Counted from the first letter of the stretch, positions 34,960 to 44,411 are shown. The stretch: DNA of 64,000 bases from Acidovorax sp. 1608163 (GCF_003669015.1 NZ_CP033069.1:3606501-3670500); one strand, 5' to 3'. The notes: a model not told the origin generated them from the sequence alone. Program-made: numbers and translations.

Positions 34960-36162
34960 TCACTTCCACAAAGCGCACTTGCTCTCGGCCTTGGTGGTGA
35001 ACACGGCATCACCCGGCAGCTTTTTGATGAGCTTGTAGTAATCCCAAGGCTTGGTCGACTCAGATGGCTTCTTCACCTCCATCAGGTACATGTCGTGCAC
35101 ATAGCGGCCATCGGCACGCAATTGGCCAGAGCCAAAGAAGTCGTTCATCTTCATGCCCCGCCAGGTGGTCATCACCTTGTCGGCATCCGCACTCTTGGCG
35201 GCTTCCACGGCCTTGAGGTAATTCATGGTGGCCGAGTAATCGGCCGCCTGGATTTCAGTGGGCATGCGCTTGGTTTTCTCAAAAAAGCGGGCCGAGAACT
35301 TGCGTGTTTCCTCGTTCAAATCCCAGTACCAGCTGGTGGTGAACTGCAGGCCCTCGGTGTTGCGCAAACCCAGGCTGTGCACGTCGCTGATGAAGATCAG
35401 CAAGCCCGCCAGCTTCATGGTCTTGCCAATGCCAAACTCCTTGGCCGCCTTGATGGAATTGATGGTGTCGCCCCCGGCGTTGGCCAGGCCCAGAATCTGC
35501 GCCTTGGAGTTTTGCGCCTGCAGCAGGAACGAAGAGAAATCAGACGCATTGAGAGGGTGGCGCACAGCCCCCACCACCGAGCCGCCCTTGGCCTTCACCA
35601 CAGTGCTGGTGTCTGCCTCCAGTGCATGACCAAAGGCGTAGTCGGCCGTCAAGAAGTACCAGCTCTTGCCACCACCATCCACAATGGCAGAGCCCGTGCC
35701 TTTGGCCAGGGCCACAGTGTCATACGCATAGTGCACGGTATAGGGCGTGCACTGGTCGTTGGTCAATGCCGAGCTGGCGGCGCCGTTGTTGATGTACACG
35801 CGCTTTTTCTCTGCGGCCACCTTGGCAATCGCCAAAGCCGTGCCCGAGTTGGTGCCTCCAAACACCATCGTGAGCCCCTGGGTGTCAATCCACTCGCGGG
35901 CCTTGGATGCAGCAATGTCGGCCTTGTTCTGGTGGTCGGCACTCATCAGCTCAATGGGCATGCCCAGCACCTTGCCACCAAAATCATCGATAGCCATCTG
36001 AATGGCCAGCGCTCCGTTCTTGCCTTCTACGTCGGCATACAGGCTGGACATGTCGGTGATGAAGCCGATCTTCACCGTCTCCTGCGCCTGTGCCGCTGGG
36101 GCAGCCAGCCCTGCAGCGCCCAATACCAAAGCCAGTGCGGTAGCCAGTTTGCTCTTCTTCAT
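34960..36162 (-). CDS. livK: Branched-chain amino acid ABC transporter binding protein
   Basis: A 400-residue periplasmic binding protein (type I fold). ATG 36162 opens a signal peptide MKKSKLATALALVLGAAGLA...AQA, and AGGAGAC upstream may serve as ribosome binding site. Typical blocks are VKIGFITDMSSLYADVEGKN, ELMSADHQNKADIAASKARE, MVFGGTNSGTALAIAKVAAE and WYFLTADYAFGHALEADTST. The pocket sequence does not allow the ligand to be named; members bind branched-chain amino acids, amides, urea or aromatics. Confidence 0.94.
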   Translation of the reverse strand: MKKSKLATALALVLGAAGLAAPAAQAQETVKIGFITDMSSLYADVEGKNGALAIQMAIDDFGGKVLGMPIELMSADHQNKADIAASKAREWIDTQGLTMVFGGTNSGTALAIAKVAAEKKRVYINNGAASSALTNDQCTPYTVHYAYDTVALAKGTGSAIVDGGGKSWYFLTADYAFGHALEADTSTVVKAKGGSVVGAVRHPLNASDFSSFLLQAQNSKAQILGLANAGGDTINSIKAAKEFGIGKTMKLAGLLIFISDVHSLGLRNTEGLQFTTSWYWDLNEETRKFSARFFEKTKRMPTEIQAADYSATMNYLKAVEAAKSADADKVMTTWRGMKMNDFFGSGQLRADGRYVHDMYLMEVKKPSESTKPWDYYKLIKKLPGDAVFTTKAESKCALWK

Positions 36163-36238
36163 GGTTTGTCTCCTGTGGGTATAGAGGGGTACGGTGTCAC
36201 GAGATCGTTGACTCTGCAAAAAGCGGCGGCAGGGGGAT

Positions 36239-36970
36239 TCAAACCCCAAGCAACTCGTTGAGCACGGGCATCTTGGCCTGCAGCTGGTCGGCCCCGAACT
36301 GCTCCACGATGCGCCCATGCTCCATGACATAAAAGCGGTCTGCCAGCGGTGCTGCAAAGCGGAAGTTCTGTTCCACCATCACCACCGTGTAGCCCTTTTG
36401 GCGCAGCGTGGTGATCATGCGGGCCAGGGCCTGCACGATGACAGGGGCCAGGCCCTCCGAGATTTCATCGAGCAACAGCAAATTGGCGCCCGTGCGCAGA
36501 ATGCGGGCCACGGCCAGCATCTGCTGCTCGCCACCCGACAGGCGCGTGCCCTGGCTGTTGCGCCGCTCTGCCAGGTTGGGGAACATGGCGTAAATCTCGG
36601 GCACCGACATGCCCGGTGTGCCGGTCTTCAAAGCGGGCGGCAGCAGCAGGTTTTCCTCGCACGACAGGCTGGAGAAAATGCCCCGCTCTTCCGGGCAATA
36701 GCCCACGCCCAGGTGGGCAATGCGGTGGGTGGGCATGCCCACGGTCTCCACCCCATTGATCTTGACCGAGCCCTTGCGGGCCCCCGTGAGACCCATGATG
36801 GCGCGCATGGTGGTGGTGCGCCCTGCGCCATTGCGGCCCAGCAGCGTGACCACTTCGCCAGGCTGCACGACGATGTCCACGCCGTGGAGCACATGCGACT
36901 CACCGTACCAAGCTTCGAGGTTCTTGATTTCCAGCGCAGGCACGCCGTTGTTGTTTGAAGGATTAGCCAT
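36239..36970 (-). CDS. livF: ABC transporter ATP-binding protein LivF, Walker A Arg variant
   Basis: A 243-residue ATPase starting MANPSNNNGVPALEIKNLEA. The Walker A loop reads GRNGAGRTTT, with CGC (Arg) in place of the usual lysine. The signature LSGGEQQMLAVARIL, Walker B LLLLDEISEGLAP and switch histidine region are present (the switch reads MVEQNFRFA, as usual for LivF). LivF pairs with LivG in the Liv transporter; a substitution of the lysine could reduce ATP turnover at one site. It lies between livG and livK. Confidence 0.93.
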   Translation of the reverse strand: MANPSNNNGVPALEIKNLEAWYGESHVLHGVDIVVQPGEVVTLLGRNGAGRTTTMRAIMGLTGARKGSVKINGVETVGMPTHRIAHLGVGYCPEERGIFSSLSCEENLLLPPALKTGTPGMSVPEIYAMFPNLAERRNSQGTRLSGGEQQMLAVARILRTGANLLLLDEISEGLAPVIVQALARMITTLRQKGYTVVMVEQNFRFAAPLADRFYVMEHGRIVEQFGADQLQAKMPVLNELLGV

Positions 36971-37136
36971 CTCAGTGGTCCATTGCGTTCCACGCTGCCT
37001 GTAGAAACCGGCGCGCACAAAGCCAGTGCCCCCGTGCAAGGGCCGCCCCGCCGCACTGGGGGCGTTCCCCTCCCGACTCGCGCAGCGGGTCGAGAGAGGG
37101 GGAAGGCGCGAAGCGACTCAGGGGGAGCTTCTTCAT

Positions 37137-37907
37137 TCAATGCGCCCCTTGGAGTTGGCCATCTGTCGTGCCCATATAGGCCTCCATCACCTGCGGGTTG
37201 CTGGAGACCTCGGCATACGGCCCCTCTGCCAACACAGCGCCACGCTGCAACACCGTGATGCAGTCGGCAATGGTGGAGACCACCTTCATGTTGTGTTCCA
37301 CCATCAAGATGGTGCGCCCGGCCGAGACCTTTTTGATGAGCTGCGTCACCCGGTCCACATCCTCGTGCCCCATGCCTTGTGTGGGCTCGTCCAGCAGCAT
37401 GAGCTCGGGCTCCATCGACAGCGTGGTGGCGATCTCCAAAGCGCGCTTGCGGCCATAGGGCAGGTTCACGGTCACCTCGTCGGCCAGGTCATCCAGGCCT
37501 ACCTCGGTCAGCAGTTGCATGGCGCGCTCGTCCAGCTGCTGCAGGCTGCGCTCGCTGCGCCAAAAGTGGAACGACGTGCCCAGCTTGCGCTGCAGGCCCA
37601 GGCGCACGTTCTCCAGCAGCGTGAGGTGAGGGAAAACCGCCGAAATCTGAAAGGAGCGAATCACCCCTCGGCGCGCAATTTGCGCAGGGGCCTCTGCCGT
37701 GATGTCGCGCCCGTTGAAGCGGATCACCCCGGAGGTGGGCACCAGAAACTTGGTGAGCAAATTGAAGCAAGTCGTCTTGCCCGCCCCGTTGGGACCGATG
37801 AGCGCATGGATAGAGCCCCGGCGCACCGCAAGGTTGACATTGCTGACGGCGGTAAAGCCTTTGAACTCTTTGGTCAGGCTCTGGGTTTCAAGGATCACAT
37901 CGCTCAT
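37137..37907 (-). CDS. livG: ABC transporter ATP-binding protein LivG
   Basis: A 256-residue ATPase, first gene of the operon. Walker A is intact (GPNGAGKTTCFNLL). LivG-specific features are the insert IARRGVIRSFQISAVFPHLT, an altered signature LPYGRKRALEIATTLSM, Walker B LMLLDEPTQGMGHED and the switch MVEHNMKVV. It energises transport with LivF. The 166-bp gap to livF contains no gene. Confidence 0.95.
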   Translation of the reverse strand: MSDVILETQSLTKEFKGFTAVSNVNLAVRRGSIHALIGPNGAGKTTCFNLLTKFLVPTSGVIRFNGRDITAEAPAQIARRGVIRSFQISAVFPHLTLLENVRLGLQRKLGTSFHFWRSERSLQQLDERAMQLLTEVGLDDLADEVTVNLPYGRKRALEIATTLSMEPELMLLDEPTQGMGHEDVDRVTQLIKKVSAGRTILMVEHNMKVVSTIADCITVLQRGAVLAEGPYAEVSSNPQVMEAYMGTTDGQLQGAH

Positions 37908-38250
37908 TGCGCCTGGGTCACTCCATGGTGCGGGATGAAAACTGACTTGCGCAAAGGCTGGCGTGAAGCCGCTTTGCTGTGGTGCATCGTATGCCCCGAC
38001 CGTGGTTGGCAGATACTGGTACTAATGCCTATGTATTAATGCCTAGACACAGACCCTATGCCCTCACCCTCGCGCCCAGCGCACCCCGATCCACAGCGAT
38101 GGGCAATGACACGCAGCGATACATAGCGACATGAATTGACATCTACCGATATCTGGCGACACCCGCGCAACACCTGATCGCCCTACCATGCGCCATCACG
38201 CGGGGCACACAGCCCCGCCCTTCACAGCCCCTCTGTCCATCCCATACCCC
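37908..38250. other. Divergent intergenic region livG / ABC exporter
   Basis: About 340 bp holding both promoters. A direct repeat TAATGCCTA occurs twice with a 14-bp period near 38024-38046, and GCGATACAT/GCGACAT/GCGACAC-like units recur near 38117-38162. These could be regulator sites, but I cannot assign them. Confidence 0.4.
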
Positions 38251-40071
38251 ATGGCCACACCCACTGCCCCCGCTGGCAACGCACGCGGTGCACCGCGCTC
38301 GCTCACCGGGCTTGTGCCCTTTCTCAAGCCCTACCGTGCGCGCATTGCGTGGTCGCTGCTGTGCCTGGTGCTGGCCGCGCTGGCCACACTGGCATTTCCG
38401 CTGGCGTTGCGCGATTTGATCGACACAGGTCTGGTCGCGGGCGACCGCGCCAGCCAGGCCATGGAACTGCGCGGACACTTTGGTGCGCTGTTCTTGGTGG
38501 CCGTAGGGCTGGGTGTTTTTTCTGCCGCCCGGTTTTATGCCGTGAGCTGGCTGGGCGAGCGGGTGACGGCCGACCTGCGCCAGGCGGTGTACAGCCACGT
38601 GCTGCGCCAAAGCCCCCAGTTCTTTGAAAGCACCCAGACCGGCGAGGTGCTGTCGCGCCTCACGGCCGACACCACGCTGGTGCAAACCGTGGTGGGCTCG
38701 TCGCTGTCGATGGGACTGCGCAATGCCGTGATGGGCATTGGCGCGCTGGGCATGCTGGTGTGGACCAACCCCTATGTGATGTCGGTGGTGCTGCTGGCCG
38801 TGCTGCTGGTGGTGCTGCCCGCCATGTGGATTGGGCGGCGCGTGCGCAAGCTCTCGCGCGACAGCCAGGACCGCGTGGCCGACTCCAGCGCCATTGCGGC
38901 TGAGGTGCTCAACGCCATCCCGGTGGTGCAAAGCTACACCGCAGAGCAGCGCGAGTCCGCCCGCTTTGCGGGGGCGGCCGAAAGCGCTTTCTCCACCGCC
39001 GTGCAGCGCACCCGCGCACGCGCCGTGCTGGTGGCCTTCATCATCATTGCCAACGCAGCCCTGCTGCTGTGGGGCTTGTACCGTGGCACACAGGCGGTGC
39101 TGGCGGGCCAGATGACCGCCGGGCACCTGGGGCAAACCGTGGTGTACGTGATGCTGCTGGCAGGCGCCGTGGCCGTGCTGGGCGAGGTGTATGGCGACCT
39201 GCTGCGCGCCGCTGGAGCCACCGAGCGGCTGATGGAGCTGCTGGCCACCCAATCGCCTGTGGCAGAGCCCGCATCGCCCCTGCCGCTGCCGCACACCGGC
39301 CGGGGCCTGGCGGTGGACTTTGCCTCGGTGCAGTTTCGCTACCCGTCGCGCCCCGACCAGCCTGCGCTGGCCGATTTTTCACTCACCCTGGCACCCGGAG
39401 AAACGGTGGCCCTGGTAGGCGCCAGCGGCGCGGGCAAGACCACGGTGTTTCAGTTGCTGCAGCGTTTCTACGACGCGCAAGCTCCGCACGATGACGCGGC
39501 GCCGTCGGGCATTTTCCTCAACGGAGTGAACATCCGCGACCTGGCACTCACCACGCTGCGCAGCCACATTGCCACTGTGCCGCAAGACGCCGTGATCTTC
39601 GGCGCATCGGCGCTGGAGAACATCCGCTACGGCAAGCCAGATGCCACCCCAGAAGAAGTGAAGGCCGCCGCCCAGGCCGCTTTTGCCGACGACTTCATCA
39701 TGGCCCTGCCCCAGGGCTACGACACCTTTTTGGGTGAGCGCGGCGTGCGCCTGTCGGGTGGGCAAAAGCAGCGCATTGCCATTGCCCGTGCCATTTTGAA
39801 GAACCCGCCCCTGCTGCTGCTGGACGAAGCCACCAGCGCACTCGATGCCGAGAGCGAGCGCATGGTGCAAGCCGCGCTGGACACCGCCATGCAGCGCCAC
39901 ACGGGGCAGCGCACCACCCTGGTCATTGCGCACCGGCTGGCCACGGTGCAAAACGCCGACCGCATCGTGGTGCTGGAGCACGGCCGCATCGTTGAGCAAG
40001 GCACCCACGCCAGCCTGTTGGCCGCCCAGGGCGTGTATGCCCAGCTGGCCAAGCTGCAGTTCACGGCCTGA
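38251..40071 (+). CDS. MsbA-like ABC exporter (fused membrane and ATPase domains)
   Basis: A 606-residue half-transporter; ATG 38251 preferred over 38188 for length. Six helices (residues about 25-310), with the coupling region QFFESTQTGEVLSRLTADTT, precede the nucleotide-binding domain: Walker A GASGAGKTTVFQLL, signature LSGGQKQRIAIARAIL, Walker B LLLLDEATSALD, switch VIAHRLATV. It resembles the MsbA/BmrA group of lipid A, lipid or multidrug exporters, and a homodimer is expected. No lipopolysaccharide genes adjoin, so the substrate is open. Confidence 0.92.
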   Translation: MATPTAPAGNARGAPRSLTGLVPFLKPYRARIAWSLLCLVLAALATLAFPLALRDLIDTGLVAGDRASQAMELRGHFGALFLVAVGLGVFSAARFYAVSWLGERVTADLRQAVYSHVLRQSPQFFESTQTGEVLSRLTADTTLVQTVVGSSLSMGLRNAVMGIGALGMLVWTNPYVMSVVLLAVLLVVLPAMWIGRRVRKLSRDSQDRVADSSAIAAEVLNAIPVVQSYTAEQRESARFAGAAESAFSTAVQRTRARAVLVAFIIIANAALLLWGLYRGTQAVLAGQMTAGHLGQTVVYVMLLAGAVAVLGEVYGDLLRAAGATERLMELLATQSPVAEPASPLPLPHTGRGLAVDFASVQFRYPSRPDQPALADFSLTLAPGETVALVGASGAGKTTVFQLLQRFYDAQAPHDDAAPSGIFLNGVNIRDLALTTLRSHIATVPQDAVIFGASALENIRYGKPDATPEEVKAAAQAAFADDFIMALPQGYDTFLGERGVRLSGGQKQRIAIARAILKNPPLLLLDEATSALDAESERMVQAALDTAMQRHTGQRTTLVIAHRLATVQNADRIVVLEHGRIVEQGTHASLLAAQGVYAQLAKLQFTA

Positions 40072-40118
40072 AGGGTCAATGAGCTACGCGCCTGCAGTGA
40101 GGCAACGACAATAGCGGC

Positions 40119-40619
40119 ATGTTTCACATTGTTCTTGTCGAGCCCGAAATCCCCCCCAACACCGGCAACGTGATCCGGTTGGCGGCCAACACCGGGTGCA
40201 CGCTGCACCTGGTGGAGCCGCTGGGCTTTTCCATGGAAGACCGCCTCATGCGCCGCGCGGGGCTGGACTATCACGAGTACGCCCAGGTGCTCAAGCACCG
40301 CGACTGGGCCACGTTTTTGAGCGATGCCAAGCCCGATCCGGCCCGCATGTTCGCACTCACCACGCGGGGCACGCAGGGCGTGCACGACACGGCCTTTCAG
40401 CCCGGAGACTGGCTGGTGTTTGGCTCGGAAACCCGTGGCCTCGCGCCCGAACTGCGCGAGACCTTTGCCCCCAGCCAGCGCCTGCGCCTGACCATGGTGG
40501 CCGGGCAGCGCAGCCTCAACCTCTCCAACGCAGTGGCGGTGACGGTGTTTGAGGCCTGGAGGCAAAACCAGTTTGCGATGCCCCAGCCCCCCGCACCAGA
40601 GGTGGCCGCCGGAAGTTAA
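40119..40619 (+). CDS. trmL: tRNA (cytidine/uridine-34 2'-O)-methyltransferase TrmL
   Basis: A 166-residue SPOUT methyltransferase that 2'-O-methylates the wobble base of tRNA-Leu isoacceptors. The start MFHIVLVEPEIPPNTGNVIR, the knot motifs FGSETRGLAPELRE and QRSLNLSNAVAVTVFEAWRQ, and the length fit TrmL. It follows the ABC exporter by about 48 bp and converges with the LysR gene, overlapping its end by four bases. Confidence 0.96.
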   Translation: MFHIVLVEPEIPPNTGNVIRLAANTGCTLHLVEPLGFSMEDRLMRRAGLDYHEYAQVLKHRDWATFLSDAKPDPARMFALTTRGTQGVHDTAFQPGDWLVFGSETRGLAPELRETFAPSQRLRLTMVAGQRSLNLSNAVAVTVFEAWRQNQFAMPQPPAPEVAAGS

Positions 40620-41596
40620 GCCGCCTCGCCAGCGGGCAGCCCGGGGTAGCTCTCGATCTGCTTGCGCATTGCCATGGACTTGCGCACCTGCTCGCTCAAA
40701 AAATCCAAAAACACCTTGGTGCGCGCAGGCAGCATGCGGCCAGAAGGCAGTGCGGCATACACGGTGTAGCGTGCGTAGATCCATCCCGGCAGCAACTGCA
40801 CCAGTTCGCCCTGGGCCAGGTACTCGTGTGCCAGCAGGCGCGGCGCCACGGCCACACCCATGCCGTCCACCGCGGCGCGCATCAGCACCTCGGTGCTGAT
40901 CGACTGCAGCACCACCGACGGCACGTCCAGCTCTTGCGGGGGCTGCAGCCCATCCACATGCGACAGCCGCAGTTTGCGGCCCAACCCTGGATGGGCCCGC
41001 GCTGCCATGCCCGAATCGCGCAAGTAGTCGTGCTGCAACAGGTCTTGGGGCTGCCCAGGCAACGGCAAGCCCTTGCGCGCCAGGTAGCCTGGGGCTGCCA
41101 CCACGATGGATTCGCCCTTCATCAAGGGGCGGGCGACGATGTTGGCATCGAAGTTCTCGGCCGCCACCATGAAGGTCACATCAAACTCGTCCACCCGGCT
41201 GGAGGCATAGGCGTCGATGTCAATGTCCAGCATCAGCCGGGGGTGCAGCGCATGCCACTCGCTGAGCAGTGGTGCCAGGAAGTTGGTGGCCAGCACCGGC
41301 GACGCCACGATGCGGATGGTGCCGCGCAGGTCGCGCGTGCTGGCGGCCGCTGCCGCTTCGGCGTCTTCAATCTCATGCAGGATGCTGCGCACCCGTGCCA
41401 GGTAAGCGTCGCCCGCCTCGGTCAGGGCCAGCTTGCGCGTGGTGCGCTGCAGCAGCCGCGTGCCCAGGTGCTGCTCCAGGTCAGCCACCAGCCGCGTCAC
41501 CACCGGGGGCGACAGTTCAAGCCACCGTGCGGCAGCGGCAAAGCCGCCTTCGTCCACAACGGCCTGGAAAACACGCATGGTCAGAAGCCTATCCAT
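40616..41596 (-). CDS. LysR-family transcriptional regulator
   Basis: A 326-residue LTTR with N-terminal HTH (FAAAARWLELSPPVVTRLVA; DLEQHLGTRLLQRTTRKLAL). The effector domain (IRIVASPVLATNFLAPLLSE; HPRLMLDIDIDAYASSRVDE) resembles the CrgA/DsdC-like group that often regulates divergent genes. The nearest divergent gene is the DUF4148 protein at 41808. The effector is unknown. Confidence 0.92.
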   Translation of the reverse strand: MDRLLTMRVFQAVVDEGGFAAAARWLELSPPVVTRLVADLEQHLGTRLLQRTTRKLALTEAGDAYLARVRSILHEIEDAEAAAAASTRDLRGTIRIVASPVLATNFLAPLLSEWHALHPRLMLDIDIDAYASSRVDEFDVTFMVAAENFDANIVARPLMKGESIVVAAPGYLARKGLPLPGQPQDLLQHDYLRDSGMAARAHPGLGRKLRLSHVDGLQPPQELDVPSVVLQSISTEVLMRAAVDGMGVAVAPRLLAHEYLAQGELVQLLPGWIYARYTVYAALPSGRMLPARTKVFLDFLSEQVRKSMAMRKQIESYPGLPAGEAA

Positions 41597-41807
41597 TTGG
41601 GAAATTATGTTTTAGCCAAAGGTTGGATTATTTCTGTTTTGCGAATTATTCATTGCCAAGGATGCTATTTTTCAAAGGGATAACCCTAGATAAAGTTCAC
41701 CCCATCGATGAGCGACACCGCTACGGACACTCACCGAGGCAGGCCCCGCCGGCGCACTGTGCACCGGGGTGGGTCTGGAGAAAAGCCCAACTTTTGAAGG
41801 AATCCTC

Positions 41808-42122
41808 ATGAACACGTACCGCACCCTCGCCGCCGTCACCCTCGCCCTGAGCGCCTTTGCAGCACAAGCCGACTCGGCCCTGCCCAGCGATGGCAACTGG
41901 AACAACTACCCCCTGAGCGCCCAAGCCAGCAGCACCCTGACCCGCGAAGCCGTGGTGGCCGAGCTGGTGGCCGCCCGCGCCGCAGGCACCCTGCCCCAAG
42001 ACTCCGAGTGGTACAACGTGCCTGCGCCGCTGAACGTCAACGGCTCTGCATTGGCCCGCACCGATGCACGCAACGACGCCATGGCCGCAGCCAAGGCGGG
42101 CCGTACCTCCAGCGCTGAATAA
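41808..42122 (+). CDS. DUF4148 small exported protein
   Basis: A 104-residue protein; GAAGGA lies six bases upstream of ATG 41808. The signal peptide TYRTLAAVTLALSAFAAQAD precedes a short mature part with the DUF4148 features LTREAVVAELVAARAAGTLP. Such proteins are abundant in Burkholderiales periplasm and have no known activity. A terminator follows at 42210. Confidence 0.9.
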   Translation: MNTYRTLAAVTLALSAFAAQADSALPSDGNWNNYPLSAQASSTLTREAVVAELVAARAAGTLPQDSEWYNVPAPLNVNGSALARTDARNDAMAAAKAGRTSSAE

Positions 42123-42209
42123 GCGCCCAACGCACAACGCCAACGCCAACGCAGTCGAGGACCGGCGCAGCATTTGCCCACAAACGGTCCACACCACTGC
42201 ACCAGCGTC

Positions 42210-42245
42210 AAAAAGGCCTGCCCGGGTTGCCTGGCAGGCCTTTTT
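42210..42245. terminator. Rho-independent terminator, bidirectional
   Basis: AAAAAGGCCTGCC and GGCAGGCCTTTTT enclose a ten-base loop. It lies between the converging DUF4148 and MaoC genes. Confidence 0.9.
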
Positions 42246-42334
42246 ACTGTGTGAGCGAGCGCTGCGGCCTTGGCCCGCAGGCCAACGCTCAACGGATTAA
42301 CTGCTCAGCGGCCCAGTCGCCAAGACTAATGGCC

Positions 42335-42799
42335 TCAAGGCGCCGCGCCGTAGTTGCGCGCCAGCGATTCGGCCACGCACACAGGCTTGTCGCTGCCCTC
42401 GCGCTCCACCGTCACCAGCCAAGTCATCTGCATGCCATCCGGCTCTATGCGCTCGGCGGCCTGCAGCACCAAGCGGGCCCGCAAGCGGCTGCCCACCGGC
42501 ACGGGCGCCGTAAAGCGCACGCGGTTGAGCCCGTAGTTCACGCCCATGCGGGCGCCTTCGATGGTGAGGCCCTGCTCAAAAAATTTCGGAATCAACGACA
42601 GCGTGAGAAAGCCGTGGGCAATGGGGGCACCAAACGGCCCGGCCTTGGCTCGCTCGGGGTCCACATGGATCCACTGGTGGTCGCCCGTGGCCTGGGCAAA
42701 CAGGTTGACCTGCTCTTGCGTGATGGTGATCCAGTCGGTCACGGCCACTTCCTGGCCCACGCAAGCGCTGACTTCGGTGTAAGAGCGAAAGATTTTCAT
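42335..42799 (-). CDS. MaoC-like (R)-specific enoyl-CoA hydratase
   Basis: A 154-residue single hot-dog-fold protein. The hydratase motif with catalytic Asp and His is FAQATGDHQWIHVDPERA, followed by FGAPIAHGFLTLSLIP. This group hydrates trans-2-enoyl-CoA to (R)-3-hydroxyacyl-CoA, for beta-oxidation or polyhydroxyalkanoate supply. It stands alone between the DUF4148 and ParA genes. Confidence 0.94.
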   Translation of the reverse strand: MKIFRSYTEVSACVGQEVAVTDWITITQEQVNLFAQATGDHQWIHVDPERAKAGPFGAPIAHGFLTLSLIPKFFEQGLTIEGARMGVNYGLNRVRFTAPVPVGSRLRARLVLQAAERIEPDGMQMTWLVTVEREGSDKPVCVAESLARNYGAAP

Positions 42800-42892
42800 C
42801 GCCCCAATGTAGCGCTGGCCTTCTACGGCCCTTGTCTGCCACGCGACAGGAACGCAGAGCGGGCCTGCCCCCGTTCAGCGCTCCAAACTCTA

Positions 42893-43513
42893 TCAGGCGT
42901 CCAGCCAGTTGCAAATGCCCTGCCACTGCTCCAGGTCGCGCGCCACGCGGGTGGTGCTGCCCACGTCAAACACCGTCAGCCCCTGGGCAGCCAGGTGCAC
43001 ATAGTTTTGGGTGTCGCGCACATAGCCCAACACCGGCAGGCCCAGGCCTTCCACAAAATGGTGCAGTTGCTCGGCCGAGCGGGTGCGCTCGTCAATGCGC
43101 ATGCCCACAATGCCCACCTGCACACCCGCTGCATGGCGGTGCTCGCGCAGCTTGTCCAGAAACGCCTGGGTGGCGTAGATGTCAAAAATGCTGGGCTGCA
43201 GCGGCACGATGACCTTGTCAGCGATCTTCAGCACGTCTTTGAGGGCGCTGCCGTGCAGGCCGGCTGGCGTATCGAGCACCGCATGGGTGGTGCCCTTGGG
43301 CGGCTTGGCCAGCGCGTCGGCATCGGTATCCCAGCGGCCAATGGCGGCCACGTTGGCGGGGCGCAGGCTCAGCCACAGGTGGCCAGATTTTTGCGGGTCA
43401 ATGTCCCCCAGCACGACCGGGTGCCCCCGGCTGGCGTAGTAACCCGCCACGTTGGTCGAGAGGGTGGACTTGCCCACACCGCCCTTGGGATTGGCAACAA
43501 CAACCACTGGCAT
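42893..43513 (-). CDS. Orphan ParA/MinD-family ATPase
   Basis: A 206-residue ParA-type ATPase. The deviant Walker A is VVVVANPKGGVGKSTLSTNV, Walker A' is GDIDPQKSGH and Walker B lies in AVLDTPAGLHG. There is no N-terminal HTH and no parB or centromere-like repeats nearby, so it belongs to the small orphan ParA group that positions chemosensory arrays, protein complexes or microcompartments. Its cargo cannot be read from the context. Confidence 0.93.
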   Translation of the reverse strand: MPVVVVANPKGGVGKSTLSTNVAGYYASRGHPVVLGDIDPQKSGHLWLSLRPANVAAIGRWDTDADALAKPPKGTTHAVLDTPAGLHGSALKDVLKIADKVIVPLQPSIFDIYATQAFLDKLREHRHAAGVQVGIVGMRIDERTRSAEQLHHFVEGLGLPVLGYVRDTQNYVHLAAQGLTVFDVGSTTRVARDLEQWQGICNWLDA

Positions 43514-43560
43514 ATCGATCTCCTTGTGACGGGATGCGAAAAATAAGAAAAAAATTCGAT

Positions 43561-43605
43561 GCTAGCGCTTTATGGATAAGCGCTAGAAGCCACCAAATCA
43601 ATAGC
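43561..43605 (+). repeat. Dispersed palindromic repeat copy
   Basis: GCTAGCGCTTTATGG-ATAAGCGCTAG forms a hairpin, followed after 14 bases by ATAGC. It lies between the lysE-like and parA-like genes. Same family as the copies at 21926, 44386, 46411, 54221 and 55963. Confidence 0.8.
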
Positions 43606-43648
43606 AAAAAGTACACCCAAGCCACTGATGGCAGGGGCCTCCCAGGCC

Positions 43649-44287
43649 TCAGGCGTGCTGCCCGCCGCGCTTGACGAAGAACAGCCCTGCGCCCACGGCC
43701 ATCAGCAGGCCGCCAAACACCCGATTTTGCACACGCACAGCGCGGGCGCTGCGCATGAGGCGGCGCAACGCGCTGGCCCCGGCAGCGTAGCCATGCATCA
43801 CCACCACGTCCACGGCCATGGTGGTCACGGCCATCACCAACAGCTGCGTCCACAGCGGGCGCGTGTCGGTCATGAACTGGGGCAACACCGCCACCATGAA
43901 GATGATGCCCTTGGGGTTGGTGGCGTTCGTCAAAAAGCCGGTCAGGCAGCGCTTGGTCCAAGGGCCTGCGGGTGCCGCCTCGTCGCCGTGGATGGGCGAG
44001 CGGTCGCCCGCACGCCACTGGCTCAGCCCCACCCAGATCAGGTAGCAGGCGCCGCCCACCTTCACCACGCTGAAGGCCACCTCAGACGCCAGCAGCAGCG
44101 AGCCCACCCCCGCCCCTGCGATCAGCAAAATCAGCAGCAAGCCCAGCTGCAGGCCCAAAATGGTGGCACTGGTCTTGCGCACCCCGAACGACAGGCCATG
44201 GCTCATCGACAACACCGCGCCAGAGCCCGGCGACACCGCAATCAGACAAGACGCCGCAAAAAAAGCCAGCCAGGTTTGCAAATCCAT
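43649..44287 (-). CDS. LysE/RhtB-family amino acid exporter
   Basis: A 212-residue, six-helix efflux protein starting MDLQTWLAFFAASCLIAVSP. The LysE/RhtB signature GSGAVLSMSHGLSFGVRKTS follows, and the middle holds GFLTNATNPKGIIFMVAVLP. Members export lysine, homoserine, threonine or other small metabolites. The GTG at 44296 is an alternative start. Confidence 0.92.
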   Translation of the reverse strand: MDLQTWLAFFAASCLIAVSPGSGAVLSMSHGLSFGVRKTSATILGLQLGLLLILLIAGAGVGSLLLASEVAFSVVKVGGACYLIWVGLSQWRAGDRSPIHGDEAAPAGPWTKRCLTGFLTNATNPKGIIFMVAVLPQFMTDTRPLWTQLLVMAVTTMAVDVVVMHGYAAGASALRRLMRSARAVRVQNRVFGGLLMAVGAGLFFVKRGGQHA

Positions 44288-44385
44288 GGGGTGCACCGCA
44301 ATGAGGGGGATGAAGGGGCTGCATCATAGCGCCAGTTGGTGCATCCAGACCAGGATCAAAATCCGCCTTGCAGCAAGCCAGCAAA

Positions 44386-44411
44386 GCGCGAAACGCTACT
44401 GAATAAATAGC
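44386..44411. repeat. Partial dispersed palindromic repeat
   Basis: GCGCGAAACGCTACTGAATA followed by AATAGC; on the minus strand GCTATTTATTCAGTAGCG. The GCTAT/AGTAGC arms resemble the repeat family, but the second hairpin is degenerate. Confidence 0.45.

Noticed and set aside
37095..37136. Inverted repeats downstream of livG suggesting a terminator
   Set aside because: No stem with an adjacent T run could be confirmed.
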